64,000 nucleotides of DNA from Chthoniobacterales bacterium (GCA_014879535.1 JACSRX010000008.1:1-64000); one strand, 5' to 3'. Counted from the first letter of the stretch, positions 51,595 through 61,043 are shown. Made by a program: numbers and translations. The notes: a model not told the origin generated them from the letters alone.

Positions 51595-52341
51595 TCAGAA
51601 ATTCCCCGAAAACCAGCTCCAGCTGCGCATGTCGGGTGCGGTTTTTTTGAGCGCAACCATGCTTTGCACTTCGCTCTCCATGTTGTGGAGCAAAGATCGG
51701 TTGAAGACTTTGTCCCGGAACTTCTGCGGGAGAACCCCGAGCATGGAATGCACCGTGCGCTTTTTGAGAGGCATCGGGCGTGTGGTGGTTGTTGCACCAG
51801 CGAACGAATAGCAGGGGTAAAGCAAAAGGTAATCGAGCACCTTACGGATCGACGGCATGGAGACATCATCCACGACGAGGTAGCCGCCCGGACGAAGCAG
51901 GCGTGTCGCATAAAAGCAGTCCACCAGCGTGTGGTCGAACGTGTGGAATCCGTCGATGAACACAAGGTCGAAGGCTTCCTCGCCGTTTTCCAGAATCTCA
52001 GGCAAAGCGAACTCCGACTTCTTCCCGACGAGTGTGAAGGCCTCGAAGCCGGCCCGTTTGAGGTTGTGGATGCCGACGCCCTTCCAGCTCGTGTGCTGGA
52101 ACGGATCGATGATGGTGTGGTGTGCCGCGGGTCGCCCGGCCAGTCCGGCCGCGATGAAAAGCGACGAAAGCCCGTAGGCGCATCCGATCTCGAGCGTTTT
52201 GCAGATCGACGGGTCGTTCCTGATGAGATCGAGGAGCAAGTTTCCCTCCTCCCGGCTGATCGCGGAGTGGAGGGGGATCTTCTCCCCGGCCGGGGTCTCG
52301 ACCTCGCCCGCGGCGAGGATGTCATCGATGATCTTTTCCAT
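51595..52341 (-). CDS. class I SAM-dependent methyltransferase (Methyltransf_24-like)
   Basis: A 248-residue methyltransferase. Motif I is 'KTLEIGCAYGLSSLFIA' (about 48-64), followed by 'HTIIDPFQH', 'FDLVFIDGFHTFDHTLVDCFYA' in parts (the family's Asp-Gly-His signature) and 'LLRPGGYLVVDDVSMPS'. Relatives methylate sugars or small molecules, for example in surface polysaccharide or O-antigen pathways; the substrate is unknown. It is convergent with the DUF486 gene, with nine bases between the stops. Confidence 0.8.
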   Translation of the reverse strand: MEKIIDDILAAGEVETPAGEKIPLHSAISREEGNLLLDLIRNDPSICKTLEIGCAYGLSSLFIAAGLAGRPAAHHTIIDPFQHTSWKGVGIHNLKRAGFEAFTLVGKKSEFALPEILENGEEAFDLVFIDGFHTFDHTLVDCFYATRLLRPGGYLVVDDVSMPSIRKVLDYLLLYPCYSFAGATTTTRPMPLKKRTVHSMLGVLPQKFRDKVFNRSLLHNMESEVQSMVALKKTAPDMRSWSWFSGNF

Positions 52342-52398
52342 GGTCCGTTGTTCCGCGTGCGTCTGATGCCGGGGACATGGAATCAGGCGGCCTGCCCG

Positions 52399-53079
52399 CT
52401 AAGCAATTTCCGATTTTGCTGCAGGCCGTGGGGTTGAGTCACCATATGGGGTCTCGTCGGTCATCTCATCCGGCTTGCGGGGATCGCCAAAGCGGGCGAT
52501 GTAAGCCGGCAGGAGAACCTCGAAATTCCGATTGGCAAATGACTCGGCAATCTCCTCCGCTTGCCGCGAATAGCCGCTGCGCCGGGCGAGCCAATCCGCG
52601 TGGTGACCCAGTTCGTGCAGGAACACGTGAAGCAGCATGAAAGCCCTTGCCTGCGGGACGGTGAATTTGCACAGGACATGCAGGAGGGGCCTCGTGTCGC
52701 ATGCGATCCCCAAGGCATCAAAGTGCCTCTTGTGGGCCAAAAAGTATGGCGGTGACACGGTAATATGGAATCGCCTGTCCCAAGCGCACAGCGCAATGGA
52801 GCCGGTCCCTTCCTGTCGGCAAAAGCGATGGTATCCATCGAGGCTGTCTCCCGGGGCGAGCACGATGCGCTCCAATCGCTCCGAACAAGCGGACCAATCG
52901 GGAAGAAGACCGATGAAGTCCTGCACATTCTTCTTCGACAAGACATGGGTGTATCCCTTTCCGGGGGGACGACGCTCAATGACATGTCCTTGGTGCGTGG
53001 TGGAAATGTGCCTGTTCTTTCTCTGAACCTTTCCGTCGCGCACTTTCGGCGTTGAGCGGCGATTGAACTGGGGTTGCAT
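52399..53079 (-). CDS. unclassified HEXXH zinc-metalloprotease-like protein
   Basis: A 226-residue protein with a zinc-protease signature: 'FLHELGHHADWLARRSGYSRQAEEIAE' in parts, residues about 170-195. HELGHH supplies two His ligands and the catalytic Glu, and the Glu of 'EEIAESFAN' about 20 residues later is a plausible third ligand (gluzincin spacing). The N-terminal 40 residues are very basic and His-rich. Residues 60-150 contain several Cys and His but no known motif. There is no signal peptide. I do not recognise the family. Confidence 0.6.
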   Translation of the reverse strand: MQPQFNRRSTPKVRDGKVQRKNRHISTTHQGHVIERRPPGKGYTHVLSKKNVQDFIGLLPDWSACSERLERIVLAPGDSLDGYHRFCRQEGTGSIALCAWDRRFHITVSPPYFLAHKRHFDALGIACDTRPLLHVLCKFTVPQARAFMLLHVFLHELGHHADWLARRSGYSRQAEEIAESFANRNFEVLLPAYIARFGDPRKPDEMTDETPYGDSTPRPAAKSEIA

Positions 53080-53090
53080 GGCGGTCCTCC

Positions 53091-53726
53091 TTATTTCTCC
53101 TTTCGACCCAAATCTTCCAGAAATTCCGGGTCCGGGGTGCAGCCGAGCGCTTGGGCCTCCGTGATGAGTTTTCGGGCTTCCTTGTAGTCGCCCGTGTAGA
53201 ATTTCAGCACGGCCCAGTTGGCTGCGATGGGCGGATATTTCGGGTCCATCCGGAAAGCCTCGGCGAACAAGGCATCGGCCTTCCCGAAGTTCTCCCTTCC
53301 ATCCCCACCTTGGGATTCACGGAGGTTTCCTAAAAGGGAGTGGGAAAACGCAAGGTCGCCGGTGATTCTTCCGTTGGCCGGGTTCAATTCACGGGCTTTG
53401 GTGAGCAGGCGGATGGACTCTTCGAGGTTCTCTTCCGTATCGCTTCCGGCCGCGCGCCTTCCCATCACGATCCCGAATCCCCAAAATGCCTCGGGATTTT
53501 TTCGGTCCAGCATCCATGCTTGGTTGAAGCGCTTCATTGCGGTGGAAAGATCGCCTTTCGCGAGATGCTTCCATCCGAGCTCGGAGGCGGCGCGACTGTT
53601 TGCCTTGTCCTGCTCCACTTCCGGAATGTGCTCCCCGCCATACATCGGAAGCTCGTTCATCTCGTAGTCTTCCGCGAAGACTGATGCAACAAGAAGGAGC
53701 AGAATGGCGGGGATGGTGGGTTTCAT
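53091..53726 (-). CDS. secreted tetratricopeptide-repeat protein
   Basis: A 211-residue protein with a signal peptide (about 1-18, ending SVFAED) and TPR-like helices: 'SELGWKHLAKGDLSTAMKRFNQAWMLDRKNPEAFWGFG' in parts, 'SIRLLTKARELNPANGRI', 'ADALFAEAFRMDPKYPPIAANWAVLKFYTGDYKEA' in parts. TPR proteins act as scaffolds, and no specific partner is evident. The ATG at 53726 is chosen because it opens the signal peptide; 53741 would add five residues. A short gap of 11 bases separates it from the HEXXH gene downstream. Confidence 0.75.
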   Translation of the reverse strand: MKPTIPAILLLLVASVFAEDYEMNELPMYGGEHIPEVEQDKANSRAASELGWKHLAKGDLSTAMKRFNQAWMLDRKNPEAFWGFGIVMGRRAAGSDTEENLEESIRLLTKARELNPANGRITGDLAFSHSLLGNLRESQGGDGRENFGKADALFAEAFRMDPKYPPIAANWAVLKFYTGDYKEARKLITEAQALGCTPDPEFLEDLGRKEK

Positions 53727-53802
53727 GGGGAAGGTCACCAAGAGCGGTGAGGCGGCGCATTGTCGGCGATTTCCTGGAGTGCCGTCTTCAAGGTCGTGTT
53801 GC

Positions 53803-54501
53803 TCATGGTTTCACCATGTCGCCAGATTGACGCTCAACCAGTTTCTTGAGCCGTTGAAGGTGGACTTCCGGGCTCGCTCCGTCGGCATGGCTTGGTAATA
53901 CGCCTGCCAGATCCAGTTCAAGCGCTCTTGATGCACTTTCGTAAGCCTGCTTGCTGTCCATGTTCAGAAAATGGGGCGGAAAATGTGACAGCCCTCCATA
54001 GCTGGCAAAAAGATCGGCGCAAAACAGCCACCTCAATCTGTGGCTGTAAAATCCCGAGTGACCGGCGGTGTGACCGGGGAGATGAACAACGGTCAAACCA
54101 TGCCAGACATCCATGGTGTCGCCGTCCTCAAGAAGGCGTGACGTCGTGAAGGGCTTGAATCCAAGGACTGGACGTCCAGCCGACTCGAGGAATCCTGTGA
54201 CCTTGGCAGCGCCATGGTATGTCGGATTGCCCTCGTAATGCGCGGCATCATGCCTTGGCGCGGCGATCCATGCACCAGTCTCCGCGGCGATCCGGGAGAC
54301 GTTCAGGATATGGTCGAGGTGTCCGTGTGTGACGATGATTCCGAGGATGGGGTCTTTGCCCCAACCCCGCTTTCGCAGGGCGCGGTGGAGCATCTGCACG
54401 CCCCCAATGAAACCGCAATCGATGAGGTGGATTCCGTTGCTGTCACGAAGCGCGTAAAACCCGGCGCCAAATGAGCGGATTTGGATGAGGTTGTCGCGCA
54501 T
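53803..54501 (-). CDS. MBL-fold metallo-hydrolase
   Basis: A 232-residue metallo-beta-lactamase-fold hydrolase. The zinc-binding 'THGHLDH' (residues 58-64) is complete, and further ligands are in 'VVHLPGHTAGHSGF' and 'LFCADLF'. 'GVLPSHADGASPE' holds the last His. Families with this pattern include hydrolases of thioesters, lactones and glyoxalase II-like substrates. The actual substrate is unknown. Confidence 0.85.
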   Translation of the reverse strand: MRDNLIQIRSFGAGFYALRDSNGIHLIDCGFIGGVQMLHRALRKRGWGKDPILGIIVTHGHLDHILNVSRIAAETGAWIAAPRHDAAHYEGNPTYHGAAKVTGFLESAGRPVLGFKPFTTSRLLEDGDTMDVWHGLTVVHLPGHTAGHSGFYSHRLRWLFCADLFASYGGLSHFPPHFLNMDSKQAYESASRALELDLAGVLPSHADGASPEVHLQRLKKLVERQSGDMVKP

Positions 54502-54569
54502 TCAGCGTTGCCCCGATCATCTGCACAGCGCGTGGACAATCCGCAGGGTGCTTTGGCAGATGCCGGATT

Positions 54570-55067
54570 CTATTCCGGGCTTTTCACGAGCGCCTTTTCC
54601 GGGAACTCCAGATTGGCGTAGGCGGTTTGGGGTTTGCAGCGCGCCGCCACCTGCGTGCTGTTTCCGAATACCACAACAACGCTCTTCCACTTCTTTTTCT
54701 TCAGCTCCTCGGTGATCGCAAAATACACGGGGGCCTCATCGCCCTTCGTCAGCAAGTCGGGAAGTCCGACCTCCTCGATGCCCCGGGCGGTTTTCGTCCA
54801 AATGGGACAAGGCTCCGTGTAGGTGTGGATGAGGTTGTTCTGGTTGTCGTAAAAATACGCCTTGATGAATACCGACCTCGGGTCGGTGTCGGATGAAACC
54901 CGCAAACCCGTTTGAATCCGGTCCGGAGAATCCAGCCATGCGGAGCCGACCTTAATCAGTTCGCGCGACTGAAGCTCCCTGAGCGGCTTGAGCTTGAACG
55001 GCGCATCTTGGGCGAACGCCAAGCCGAGGGAAGAAAGCCAGATGATGAGTGCGAGGTGTCGTTTCAT
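54570..55067 (-). CDS. hypothetical secreted protein
   Basis: A 165-residue protein with a signal peptide (about 1-20, LGLAFAQD) and a mixed alpha/beta body: 'RVSSDTDPRSVFIKAYFYD', 'VYFAITEELKKKKWKSVVVVFGNSTQVAARCKP' in parts. I do not recognise a family. ATG at 55067 gives the signal peptide; the longer frame adds 21 residues of no apparent structure. It lies between the MBL gene and a membrane protein gene on the same strand. Confidence 0.6.
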   Translation of the reverse strand: MKRHLALIIWLSSLGLAFAQDAPFKLKPLRELQSRELIKVGSAWLDSPDRIQTGLRVSSDTDPRSVFIKAYFYDNQNNLIHTYTEPCPIWTKTARGIEEVGLPDLLTKGDEAPVYFAITEELKKKKWKSVVVVFGNSTQVAARCKPQTAYANLEFPEKALVKSPE

Positions 55068-55182
55068 GGTTTGAGGAAATCTGTGGAGTGTCCGTGCCAT
55101 GTCGTCGAGGGGTTTGGAGGCATTGCCCATGTGTGTTCATTTCAGATTCCGCCATGATAATCACGGCAAAATCCGGCAGAAT

Positions 55183-55620
55183 TCACTTCAGAACCCCCTT
55201 CGACACAAGTCGCCATGTGTAGAGGATGATGGCGATGCTGATTCCCCAGCCGATGACCGCACCCACCAAGCCGGGACCGCCGATCGCGCCGAGCCAATTC
55301 TTCGTTACGATCTGATACAAAGTCTGAATGAGTCCAAAGCTGAATGCCGTGAGGAAGAAGGGAAACGCCTGTCGCCTCAAGAGAAGCAGGAGGACAGCGC
55401 CGACAAGGTTTGCCCCTCCGATGAGGGCTGTTGATTCATAGTCGAAAACGGTCTGCGCCTGGAAGTAAGCCTTCTGCACGTCCGTCAAGGGGATGAGGCC
55501 CGAAAAAATGAGCGCGAATGAAAGCGCCACCCATCCGACCGAAACGACATAAAAGATGGAAATGACCCAGACGAGCGCAGGTCTGTTTGTCGGGAGGGGT
55601 GGTGGCTCGCTCGTGCTCAT
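55183..55620 (-). CDS. hypothetical four-helix membrane protein
   Basis: A 145-residue protein with four membrane helices (about 20-43, 62-82, 86-105, 118-138). ATG at 55620 is used. A GTG at 55641 overlaps the stop of the SRPBCC gene (GTGA) and would add seven residues, so translational coupling with that gene is possible. No family recognised. Confidence 0.6.
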   Translation of the reverse strand: MSTSEPPPLPTNRPALVWVISIFYVVSVGWVALSFALIFSGLIPLTDVQKAYFQAQTVFDYESTALIGGANLVGAVLLLLLRRQAFPFFLTAFSFGLIQTLYQIVTKNWLGAIGGPGLVGAVIGWGISIAIILYTWRLVSKGVLK

Positions 55621-55637
55621 GACAAAACTGCGGGATG

Positions 55638-56084
55638 TCACTCGGGAATGTCGGCCTCGACGAGCTTGGCGAGGAGGATGAGCGACTCCTGCCAGCCGAG
55701 ATGACAGGCCTCCTCGGGAATCACGCTGGGCACGCCTTCCTGCACGATGTCCAAATCCGTGCCGCAGGAGACCTGCTTCAGGACAATAGTGACCTCGATC
55801 ACCCCGGGAAGATTCGGATCGTCAAAGCGGTCCGTGTAGCGGATGCGCTCGTGCGGAATCAACTCAAGGTATTCCCCGCCGAAGGAATGTCCATTGCCGG
55901 TGGTGAAGTTGGTGAACGACATCTTGAAGCTGCCGCCCACCTTGGCATCCATGTGATGCACCTTCGCGGTGAATCCGTTCGGGGGAAGCCACTTGGCGAG
56001 GGCATCGGCGTCCAGGAAGGCGCGATAAACCTTCTCCGGGCTGGCCCGCAGAACGCGATGAAGTCGGATCGTGTGTGTTGTCAT
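55638..56084 (-). CDS. SRPBCC/AHSA1-like domain protein
   Basis: A 148-residue START-like fold protein of the activator-of-Hsp90 (AHSA1) or polyketide-cyclase type: 'IRLHRVLRASPEKVYRAFLDADALAKWLPPNGF' in parts, 'VGGSFKMSFTNFTTGNGHSFGGEYLELIPHERI' in parts, 'GWQESLILLAKLVEADIPE'. The hydrophobic cavity binds small ligands in relatives. It has no signal peptide. Its stop overlaps a possible GTG start of the next gene. Confidence 0.85.
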   Translation of the reverse strand: MTTHTIRLHRVLRASPEKVYRAFLDADALAKWLPPNGFTAKVHHMDAKVGGSFKMSFTNFTTGNGHSFGGEYLELIPHERIRYTDRFDDPNLPGVIEVTIVLKQVSCGTDLDIVQEGVPSVIPEEACHLGWQESLILLAKLVEADIPE

Positions 56085-56170
56085 GGATTCGGTTGTTTCG
56101 GAATGCGTTCGCCCATTTCAGGGAGTTTCGACAATGATATCCTTCCCAAACTTCTGATCCAGAGGTTCGG

Positions 56171-57109
56171 CTATTTCGGCCACAGCAGGAAGAGGTAGAT
56201 GCCATAGAGGGCGAGAAGCAAGGCGCCTTCGAGACGGTGGAGCAGGCGTCCCGTGTAAAGCAGGGGGATCAACAGGATCGAGAAAATGATCATGGCGGCG
56301 TAGTCCATGACCGAGATCCCCGGCGCGTGGAGCGGTGAAACCATCGAGGCCAACCCCAGGATCGCGAGGATGTTGAAGATGTTGGATCCGACGATGTTCC
56401 CGATGGCGATGTCCGGCTGCCTGCGGATGGCGGCCACGAGGGACGTGGCGAGCTCCGGCATGCTGGTTCCTGCCGCCACGATGGTGAGACCGATCACCGC
56501 CTCGCTCACGCCCAGGGATTTGGCCAGGGCGACGGAATGATCGACAAGCAGTTGCGATCCGAGCACGAGGACGGCCAGGCCGGCGACAATGAAAGCTGCG
56601 TCGAGGACCCAGTGCCGCGAAACCGGCGGCGCAGGCATGTCACTCTCATCCGCCGTGCCGGCTTTGCGCCCGAGCACGACGCTCATCCACGTGTAGGCGA
56701 CAATTCCCGCGAACAGCACCAGGCCCTCGGCGCGGCCGAGCGTCTGATCCAGAAGCAGCAAGGGCAGAAGGAGGGCGACCCCCAAGGCGATCGGCGCGTC
56801 GATCTTGATGACCTGCAAATGAACCGGGATCGGGCAGATCATCGCCGTGAGGCCGAGGATGACGCCGATGTTGAAGCTGTTCGAGCCGATCACGTTTCCA
56901 ACGGAGATGTCCCCCTGCTGGGACATCGCCGCCTTGAGGCTCACAACCAATTCCGGGGAGCTGGTCCCGAATGCCACAATGGTCAGGCCCACCATGAGGC
57001 GGCTCAGTCCGGCCCTCAAGGCCAGCGAGGAGCTGCCCCGGACCAGACCCTCCGCTCCCGCGAAAAGGAGCACGAGTGCCGCGCCGATATAGGCAAGGTC
57101 AACGATCAT
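56171..57109 (-). CDS. calcium/sodium antiporter (CaCA family, YrbG-like)
   Basis: A 312-residue inner-membrane exchanger with two inverted repeats. Each holds the alpha-repeat ion-binding motif: 'IVAFGTSSPELVVSLKAA' then 'GNVIGSNSFNIG' (about residues 44-85), and 'IVAAGTSMPELATSLVAAI' then 'GNIVGSNIFNIL' (about 210-247). The conserved Glu in each motif binds the cations. Length is standard for YrbG. It is separated by 167 bases from the rng gene upstream on the same strand. Confidence 0.93.
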   Translation of the reverse strand: MIVDLAYIGAALVLLFAGAEGLVRGSSSLALRAGLSRLMVGLTIVAFGTSSPELVVSLKAAMSQQGDISVGNVIGSNSFNIGVILGLTAMICPIPVHLQVIKIDAPIALGVALLLPLLLLDQTLGRAEGLVLFAGIVAYTWMSVVLGRKAGTADESDMPAPPVSRHWVLDAAFIVAGLAVLVLGSQLLVDHSVALAKSLGVSEAVIGLTIVAAGTSMPELATSLVAAIRRQPDIAIGNIVGSNIFNILAILGLASMVSPLHAPGISVMDYAAMIIFSILLIPLLYTGRLLHRLEGALLLALYGIYLFLLWPK

Positions 57110-57276
57110 CAGCCGTGGCCAGCAAAGCGGATCTTGAGAATTCGCAGCCCTTTTCGCGTGGATGCAACATGGTGGGAGGGGTTTGCGCCTGGTCTTCCGG
57201 CACGCGGACGGCTGGTCCCGCCGGTCCCTACCGGACCAAGGCGGCGCCCTGGCTCCGGCGATGAATTTTCATGGTC
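57110..57276. repeat. intergenic repeat copy with hairpin
   Basis: This gap carries GACGGCTGGTCCCGCCGGTCCCTACCGGACCAAGG (about 57209-57243). It shares its TCCCTACC core and CAAGG with 5090-5122 and an inverse copy at 4165-4197. CCGGT-CCCT-ACCGG forms a small hairpin, and GGTCC pairs with GGACC around it. No gene is visible here. Confidence 0.4.
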
Positions 57277-58854
57277 CTACAGCCTCAACTCCTCCCCGGT
57301 GGTGGCGTCGGTGATGATGAATTTCTCGCGGTGCATGGCCGGGTCGGGTTTGAAGGAGAGGCGTCCGCCGTAGCGGCGCTCGATGTCCACCAGATGCTCC
57401 TCGTCCTCGGTGCGCAGGCGCTGCAGGAGGTCGGGGTTCACGATGACCTTGATCTCGTGGATGGTGTCGATGTTCTTGCGCATGACGCCGTGGAGGGCGC
57501 GCTGGAGCTCGACGGACATGGTCATGGTGTTCTTGATGAGTCCGCGTCCCTCGCAGTAGGGGCACGGGTCGAACTGGGACATGCGCATGCTCTCGGCGGC
57601 GCGCTGGCGGGTCATTTCCATGAGGCCAAGCTGGGAGATGGGCAGGACGTGGGTGCGGGCCTTGTCGCGCTTGAGGCGCTGGCGCATGCGCTGGTAAACG
57701 GCCTGCTGGTCCTTGCGGGACTTCATGTCGATGAGGTCGGCGACGATGAGTCCGCCGATGTTGCGCAGGCGCATCTGGCGGGCGATCTCATCGACGGCCT
57801 CGAGGTTGGTCTGGAGGATGGTCTTCTCGACGTCCTTGCCGCCCTTGTTCCGGCCGGTGTTGACGTCCACGGAGATGAGGGCCTCGGTCTCGTCGATGAC
57901 GATGTAGCCGCCGCATTTGAGCCAGACCTGGCGGTGGAAGGCCTTCTCGACCTGCTTGTTGACGCCGAATTTCTCGAAGATGTGCTGTTCCTCGTTGTAG
58001 AACTGGATGCGCTTCTTCGAGCGCGGGGAGACCTGGGAGACGAGGGCCTGCATGCGCTCGACGGCGTGGAGGTCGTCGCAGACGACGTTTTCGACTTCGT
58101 CGGTGAGGAAGTCGCGCACGGTGCGTTCGACGAGGTCGGGTTCCTCGAAGAGCTGGGCGGGGGAACGCTTCGATTCCATGCCGCCCTCGATCTCCGCCCA
58201 CTGCTCGAGGAGGAGGTGCAGGTCGCGGACGAAGAAGCGGGAGCGCTGCCCGGCGCCGACGGTGCGGATGATGACGCCCATGCCGTCGGGGATCTCGAGT
58301 TCGTTGAGGATCTTGCGCAGACGCTCGCGTTCCTTGGGATCGTCGATCTTGCGCGAGATGCCGCACTGCGGGCTGTAGGGCATGAGGACGAGGTAGCGTC
58401 CGGGCATGCTGATGTTGGTGGTGATGCGGGGGCCCTTGGTGCCGATGGGGCCCTTGCTGACCTGCACCATGATGTCTGAGCCGGGGGGGTAGATCGCGGG
58501 GATGTCCTTGGCGGTGATTTTCTTGGGGAGGTTCTTGCCGGTGTTGCGGCGGACCTCCTCGATGCCGCTGTCGAGGGCGGCGGGGATGGCGTCCCAGAAG
58601 TGGAGGAAGGCGTTCTTCTCGAAGCCGATGTCCACGAACATGGCCTTGAGGCCCTGCTCGATGTTCTTGACGCGGCCCTTGTAGATGCTGCCGACGATGT
58701 TGCGGTCGGAGACGCGCTCGACGTTGTATTCCTCGAGCTGGCCGTCCTCGAGGACGGCGACGCGTTTTTCGAGTTTCTCGGCATTGACGACGAGGCGTGT
58801 CCCGCCGCCGGATTTGGTCGGGAGACCCAGGAGTTTTTTGACTTTTTCGATCAT
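57277..58854 (-). CDS. rng: ribonuclease E/G
   Basis: A 525-residue endoribonuclease. An S1-type domain lies at about 40-130 ('GSIYKGRVKNIEQGLKAMFVDIGFEKNAFLHF' in parts), then the RNase-H-like and 5'-sensor region ('GMGVIIRTVGAG'). The DNase-I-like catalytic part has 'YIVIDETEALISVDVNTGR', with the Mg-binding Asp residues, and 'LIVADLIDMK'. The zinc-link 'PCPYCEGRG' (about 430-438) joins subunits. The size suits RNase G or a short RNase E without the degradosome scaffold. It lies 35 bases after mrdA in the mre operon, the arrangement seen for rng in many bacteria. The longer upstream frame is rejected. Confidence 0.93.
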   Translation of the reverse strand: MIEKVKKLLGLPTKSGGGTRLVVNAEKLEKRVAVLEDGQLEEYNVERVSDRNIVGSIYKGRVKNIEQGLKAMFVDIGFEKNAFLHFWDAIPAALDSGIEEVRRNTGKNLPKKITAKDIPAIYPPGSDIMVQVSKGPIGTKGPRITTNISMPGRYLVLMPYSPQCGISRKIDDPKERERLRKILNELEIPDGMGVIIRTVGAGQRSRFFVRDLHLLLEQWAEIEGGMESKRSPAQLFEEPDLVERTVRDFLTDEVENVVCDDLHAVERMQALVSQVSPRSKKRIQFYNEEQHIFEKFGVNKQVEKAFHRQVWLKCGGYIVIDETEALISVDVNTGRNKGGKDVEKTILQTNLEAVDEIARQMRLRNIGGLIVADLIDMKSRKDQQAVYQRMRQRLKRDKARTHVLPISQLGLMEMTRQRAAESMRMSQFDPCPYCEGRGLIKNTMTMSVELQRALHGVMRKNIDTIHEIKVIVNPDLLQRLRTEDEEHLVDIERRYGGRLSFKPDPAMHREKFIITDATTGEELRL

Positions 58855-58889
58855 GGGATTGAAGCGGTTTGGTTGGTTTGGATGTGGAA

Positions 58890-61043
58890 TCAGCGGCGAG
58901 CAGGTTTTTGTTTGGGTTCCTTGTTTCGTCCGCCGAAAAGGCGCTGGAAAATGTTGGGTTTCTTCTGGACGGTGCCCTCGGCATCGGCCGCGGGGCGAAC
59001 GTTGGGGGGCTCGGTCCCCTGCGGCGGCCCCTCGGAGGCGGCGAGATCCTCGCCGGCGGGTGCGGCGGCGAGGGCCGCGGGGATCGGGCGGCCGAAGTCC
59101 ACGCTGTCCACGAATTGGAAGCTGCCCTTGGCCGGCTCGAGGGAGGCGATTTTGATTTCCTCGCCCTCCTCCATCTTGAAGGTGTCTGCGAGGATCTTCG
59201 CCGCGATCGGCGCAGCGACGCCGCCGCCGGATTTCGCGCCCTGGACGATGACAGCCACGGCGTAGCGCGGGTTGTCGAATGGCGCGAAGGCGATGAACCA
59301 CGTGTGGTTGTCCTTGATGCCTCCGCGCGAGAATTGCGCGGTGCCCGTCTTGCCGGCGACCTCGTAGTTCTTGATGCGTGCTGTGGCGGCAGTGCCTCCC
59401 GCGCGGTTGACCACGTCCCACATGCCCTGACGGACACGCTGGATCTGCTCGTGGGTGAGGCCGTTTTCCGCGAGGCTGGCGCGGATTTTGACGGGCTCCT
59501 GCCGGGCGATGCTGCCGTCGGGCTCGATGATCTGGTCCACCAGGCGCGGATAGTAGCTGGTGCCCCCGTTGGCCACGGTGGCGGCGACCACGGCCATCTG
59601 GAGCGGTGTGGCAAGGACGGACCCTTGGCCGATGGAGGTGTTGGCCGTGTAGCCGGAGGACCAGCGCTCACGCGGGAAGTTGGCTTGCAGCCATGCGGGT
59701 CCGGGAAGGATGCCGGGCGCCTCGCCGGAGAGGGGAACCCCGGAGCGCTGTCCCAAGCCGAGCATGTTGCCCACGGCGACGATCTGGTCGATGCCGGCGG
59801 CGTTGCCGTATTGGTAGAAAAAGGCGTTGCAGGAGACGCGGATGGCCGATTCGAGGTCGAGGGTGCCGTGCGCACCCTTCTTGTCGGCGATCCAGCATTT
59901 CATGAAATGGGTGCCGTATTGCACGCCGCCGCTGCAGTTGAAGCGGCGCGTGTCGAGGCCGGCGCGCAGGCCGGCCAGCGCGGTGGGGATCTTGTAGGTC
60001 GATCCGGGGGCGTAGGCGCTGAGGGCGCGGTTGATGAGCGGGTCGGTGGGGTCGCCGGTGAGATCGTTCCACGCGGGGGCGGAGATGGCGGGGATGAACG
60101 TGTTCGGGTCGTAGGACGGGACGCTGGCCATGGCGAGGATGTCGCCGTTGTTGGGATCGATGACGACGACAGCGGCGCGGCCGACGGCGCGCAGGGCCTT
60201 CTCCGCGATGTATTGGATGCGGGCATCGATCGTGAGCTTGATGCTGCGGCCCTGCACCGGGGGGGTGAGCCCGATTTCGCCCTCGATGACTCCCTTGGCG
60301 TTGCGTTGGAGGATGCGCGCCCCGGGGCTGCCGCGGAGGTCCGCGTCGAAGGCCTTCTCCAGCTGTGCCTTTCCCTCGGCGTCGGGCTGGTAAAAGTTGA
60401 AACGGGCGGCGTCCTCCTTGTCGATCTCGTTGGGCGCGCCGACATAGCCGAGGAAGTGCGAACCCATCGCGCCGTAGGCGTAGCGGCGCACCGGGCGCAG
60501 GGTGACGTTGACCCCGGCGAGCCCCACGTCGTGCTCGGCGAATTTGGCCATGGTCTCGAAGTCGAGGTCCTCCATGTAGGTGTAGGGGACCTCCGTATTG
60601 TTGCGGAAGTGAAGGCGCAGCTGGTTGGCGTTGTAATCGCGGGCCAGCCCGAGTTCCTGCAGCCGCGGCATGACCGTCTCGTTGACGATCTTGACGATGT
60701 CCGGCTCGGATTTCTCGGTCATCATTCCCCGCACGGTGGTGCGGTAGGTGTGCCGGGGCACGTCGCCGAAACGCGCTCGGTAATCGCGGACCATGTCGGG
60801 CAGGTAGAACTCGACGGCGTTGCTGGCGCGGTTCTCCGCGAGGGCGACCTTGTTGCGGTCGAGGATCTCACCGCGCACGGCGGGAAGGCGGACGTTGACC
60901 TGCGAATTGTTGCGGATGCGCGCGGTGTATTCCTCGCCGCGGGCGACCTGGACATACCAGAGACGGGCGCCCAGCAGCGCGAACCCGGCCAGGGCGATGG
61001 CCCCGATCACCGCAAAGCGGAATTCAGACGTGCGGCGAATCAT
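58890..61043 (-). CDS. mrdA: penicillin-binding protein 2 (peptidoglycan transpeptidase)
   Basis: A 717-residue class B PBP anchored by one N-terminal helix (about 8-28). The pedestal region covers about 40-270. In the transpeptidase domain the catalytic SxxK is Ser348-Thr-Tyr-Lys351, the SxN motif is Ser404-Cys-Asn, and the KTG motif starts at Lys565. PBP2 works with MreBCD in lateral wall growth. The C-terminal ~70 residues are a Pro/Lys-rich tail. ATG at 61043 overlaps the mreD stop by four bases. No rodA is adjacent, which differs from E. coli. Confidence 0.95.
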   Translation of the reverse strand: MIRRTSEFRFAVIGAIALAGFALLGARLWYVQVARGEEYTARIRNNSQVNVRLPAVRGEILDRNKVALAENRASNAVEFYLPDMVRDYRARFGDVPRHTYRTTVRGMMTEKSEPDIVKIVNETVMPRLQELGLARDYNANQLRLHFRNNTEVPYTYMEDLDFETMAKFAEHDVGLAGVNVTLRPVRRYAYGAMGSHFLGYVGAPNEIDKEDAARFNFYQPDAEGKAQLEKAFDADLRGSPGARILQRNAKGVIEGEIGLTPPVQGRSIKLTIDARIQYIAEKALRAVGRAAVVVIDPNNGDILAMASVPSYDPNTFIPAISAPAWNDLTGDPTDPLINRALSAYAPGSTYKIPTALAGLRAGLDTRRFNCSGGVQYGTHFMKCWIADKKGAHGTLDLESAIRVSCNAFFYQYGNAAGIDQIVAVGNMLGLGQRSGVPLSGEAPGILPGPAWLQANFPRERWSSGYTANTSIGQGSVLATPLQMAVVAATVANGGTSYYPRLVDQIIEPDGSIARQEPVKIRASLAENGLTHEQIQRVRQGMWDVVNRAGGTAATARIKNYEVAGKTGTAQFSRGGIKDNHTWFIAFAPFDNPRYAVAVIVQGAKSGGGVAAPIAAKILADTFKMEEGEEIKIASLEPAKGSFQFVDSVDFGRPIPAALAAAPAGEDLAASEGPPQGTEPPNVRPAADAEGTVQKKPNIFQRLFGGRNKEPKQKPARR

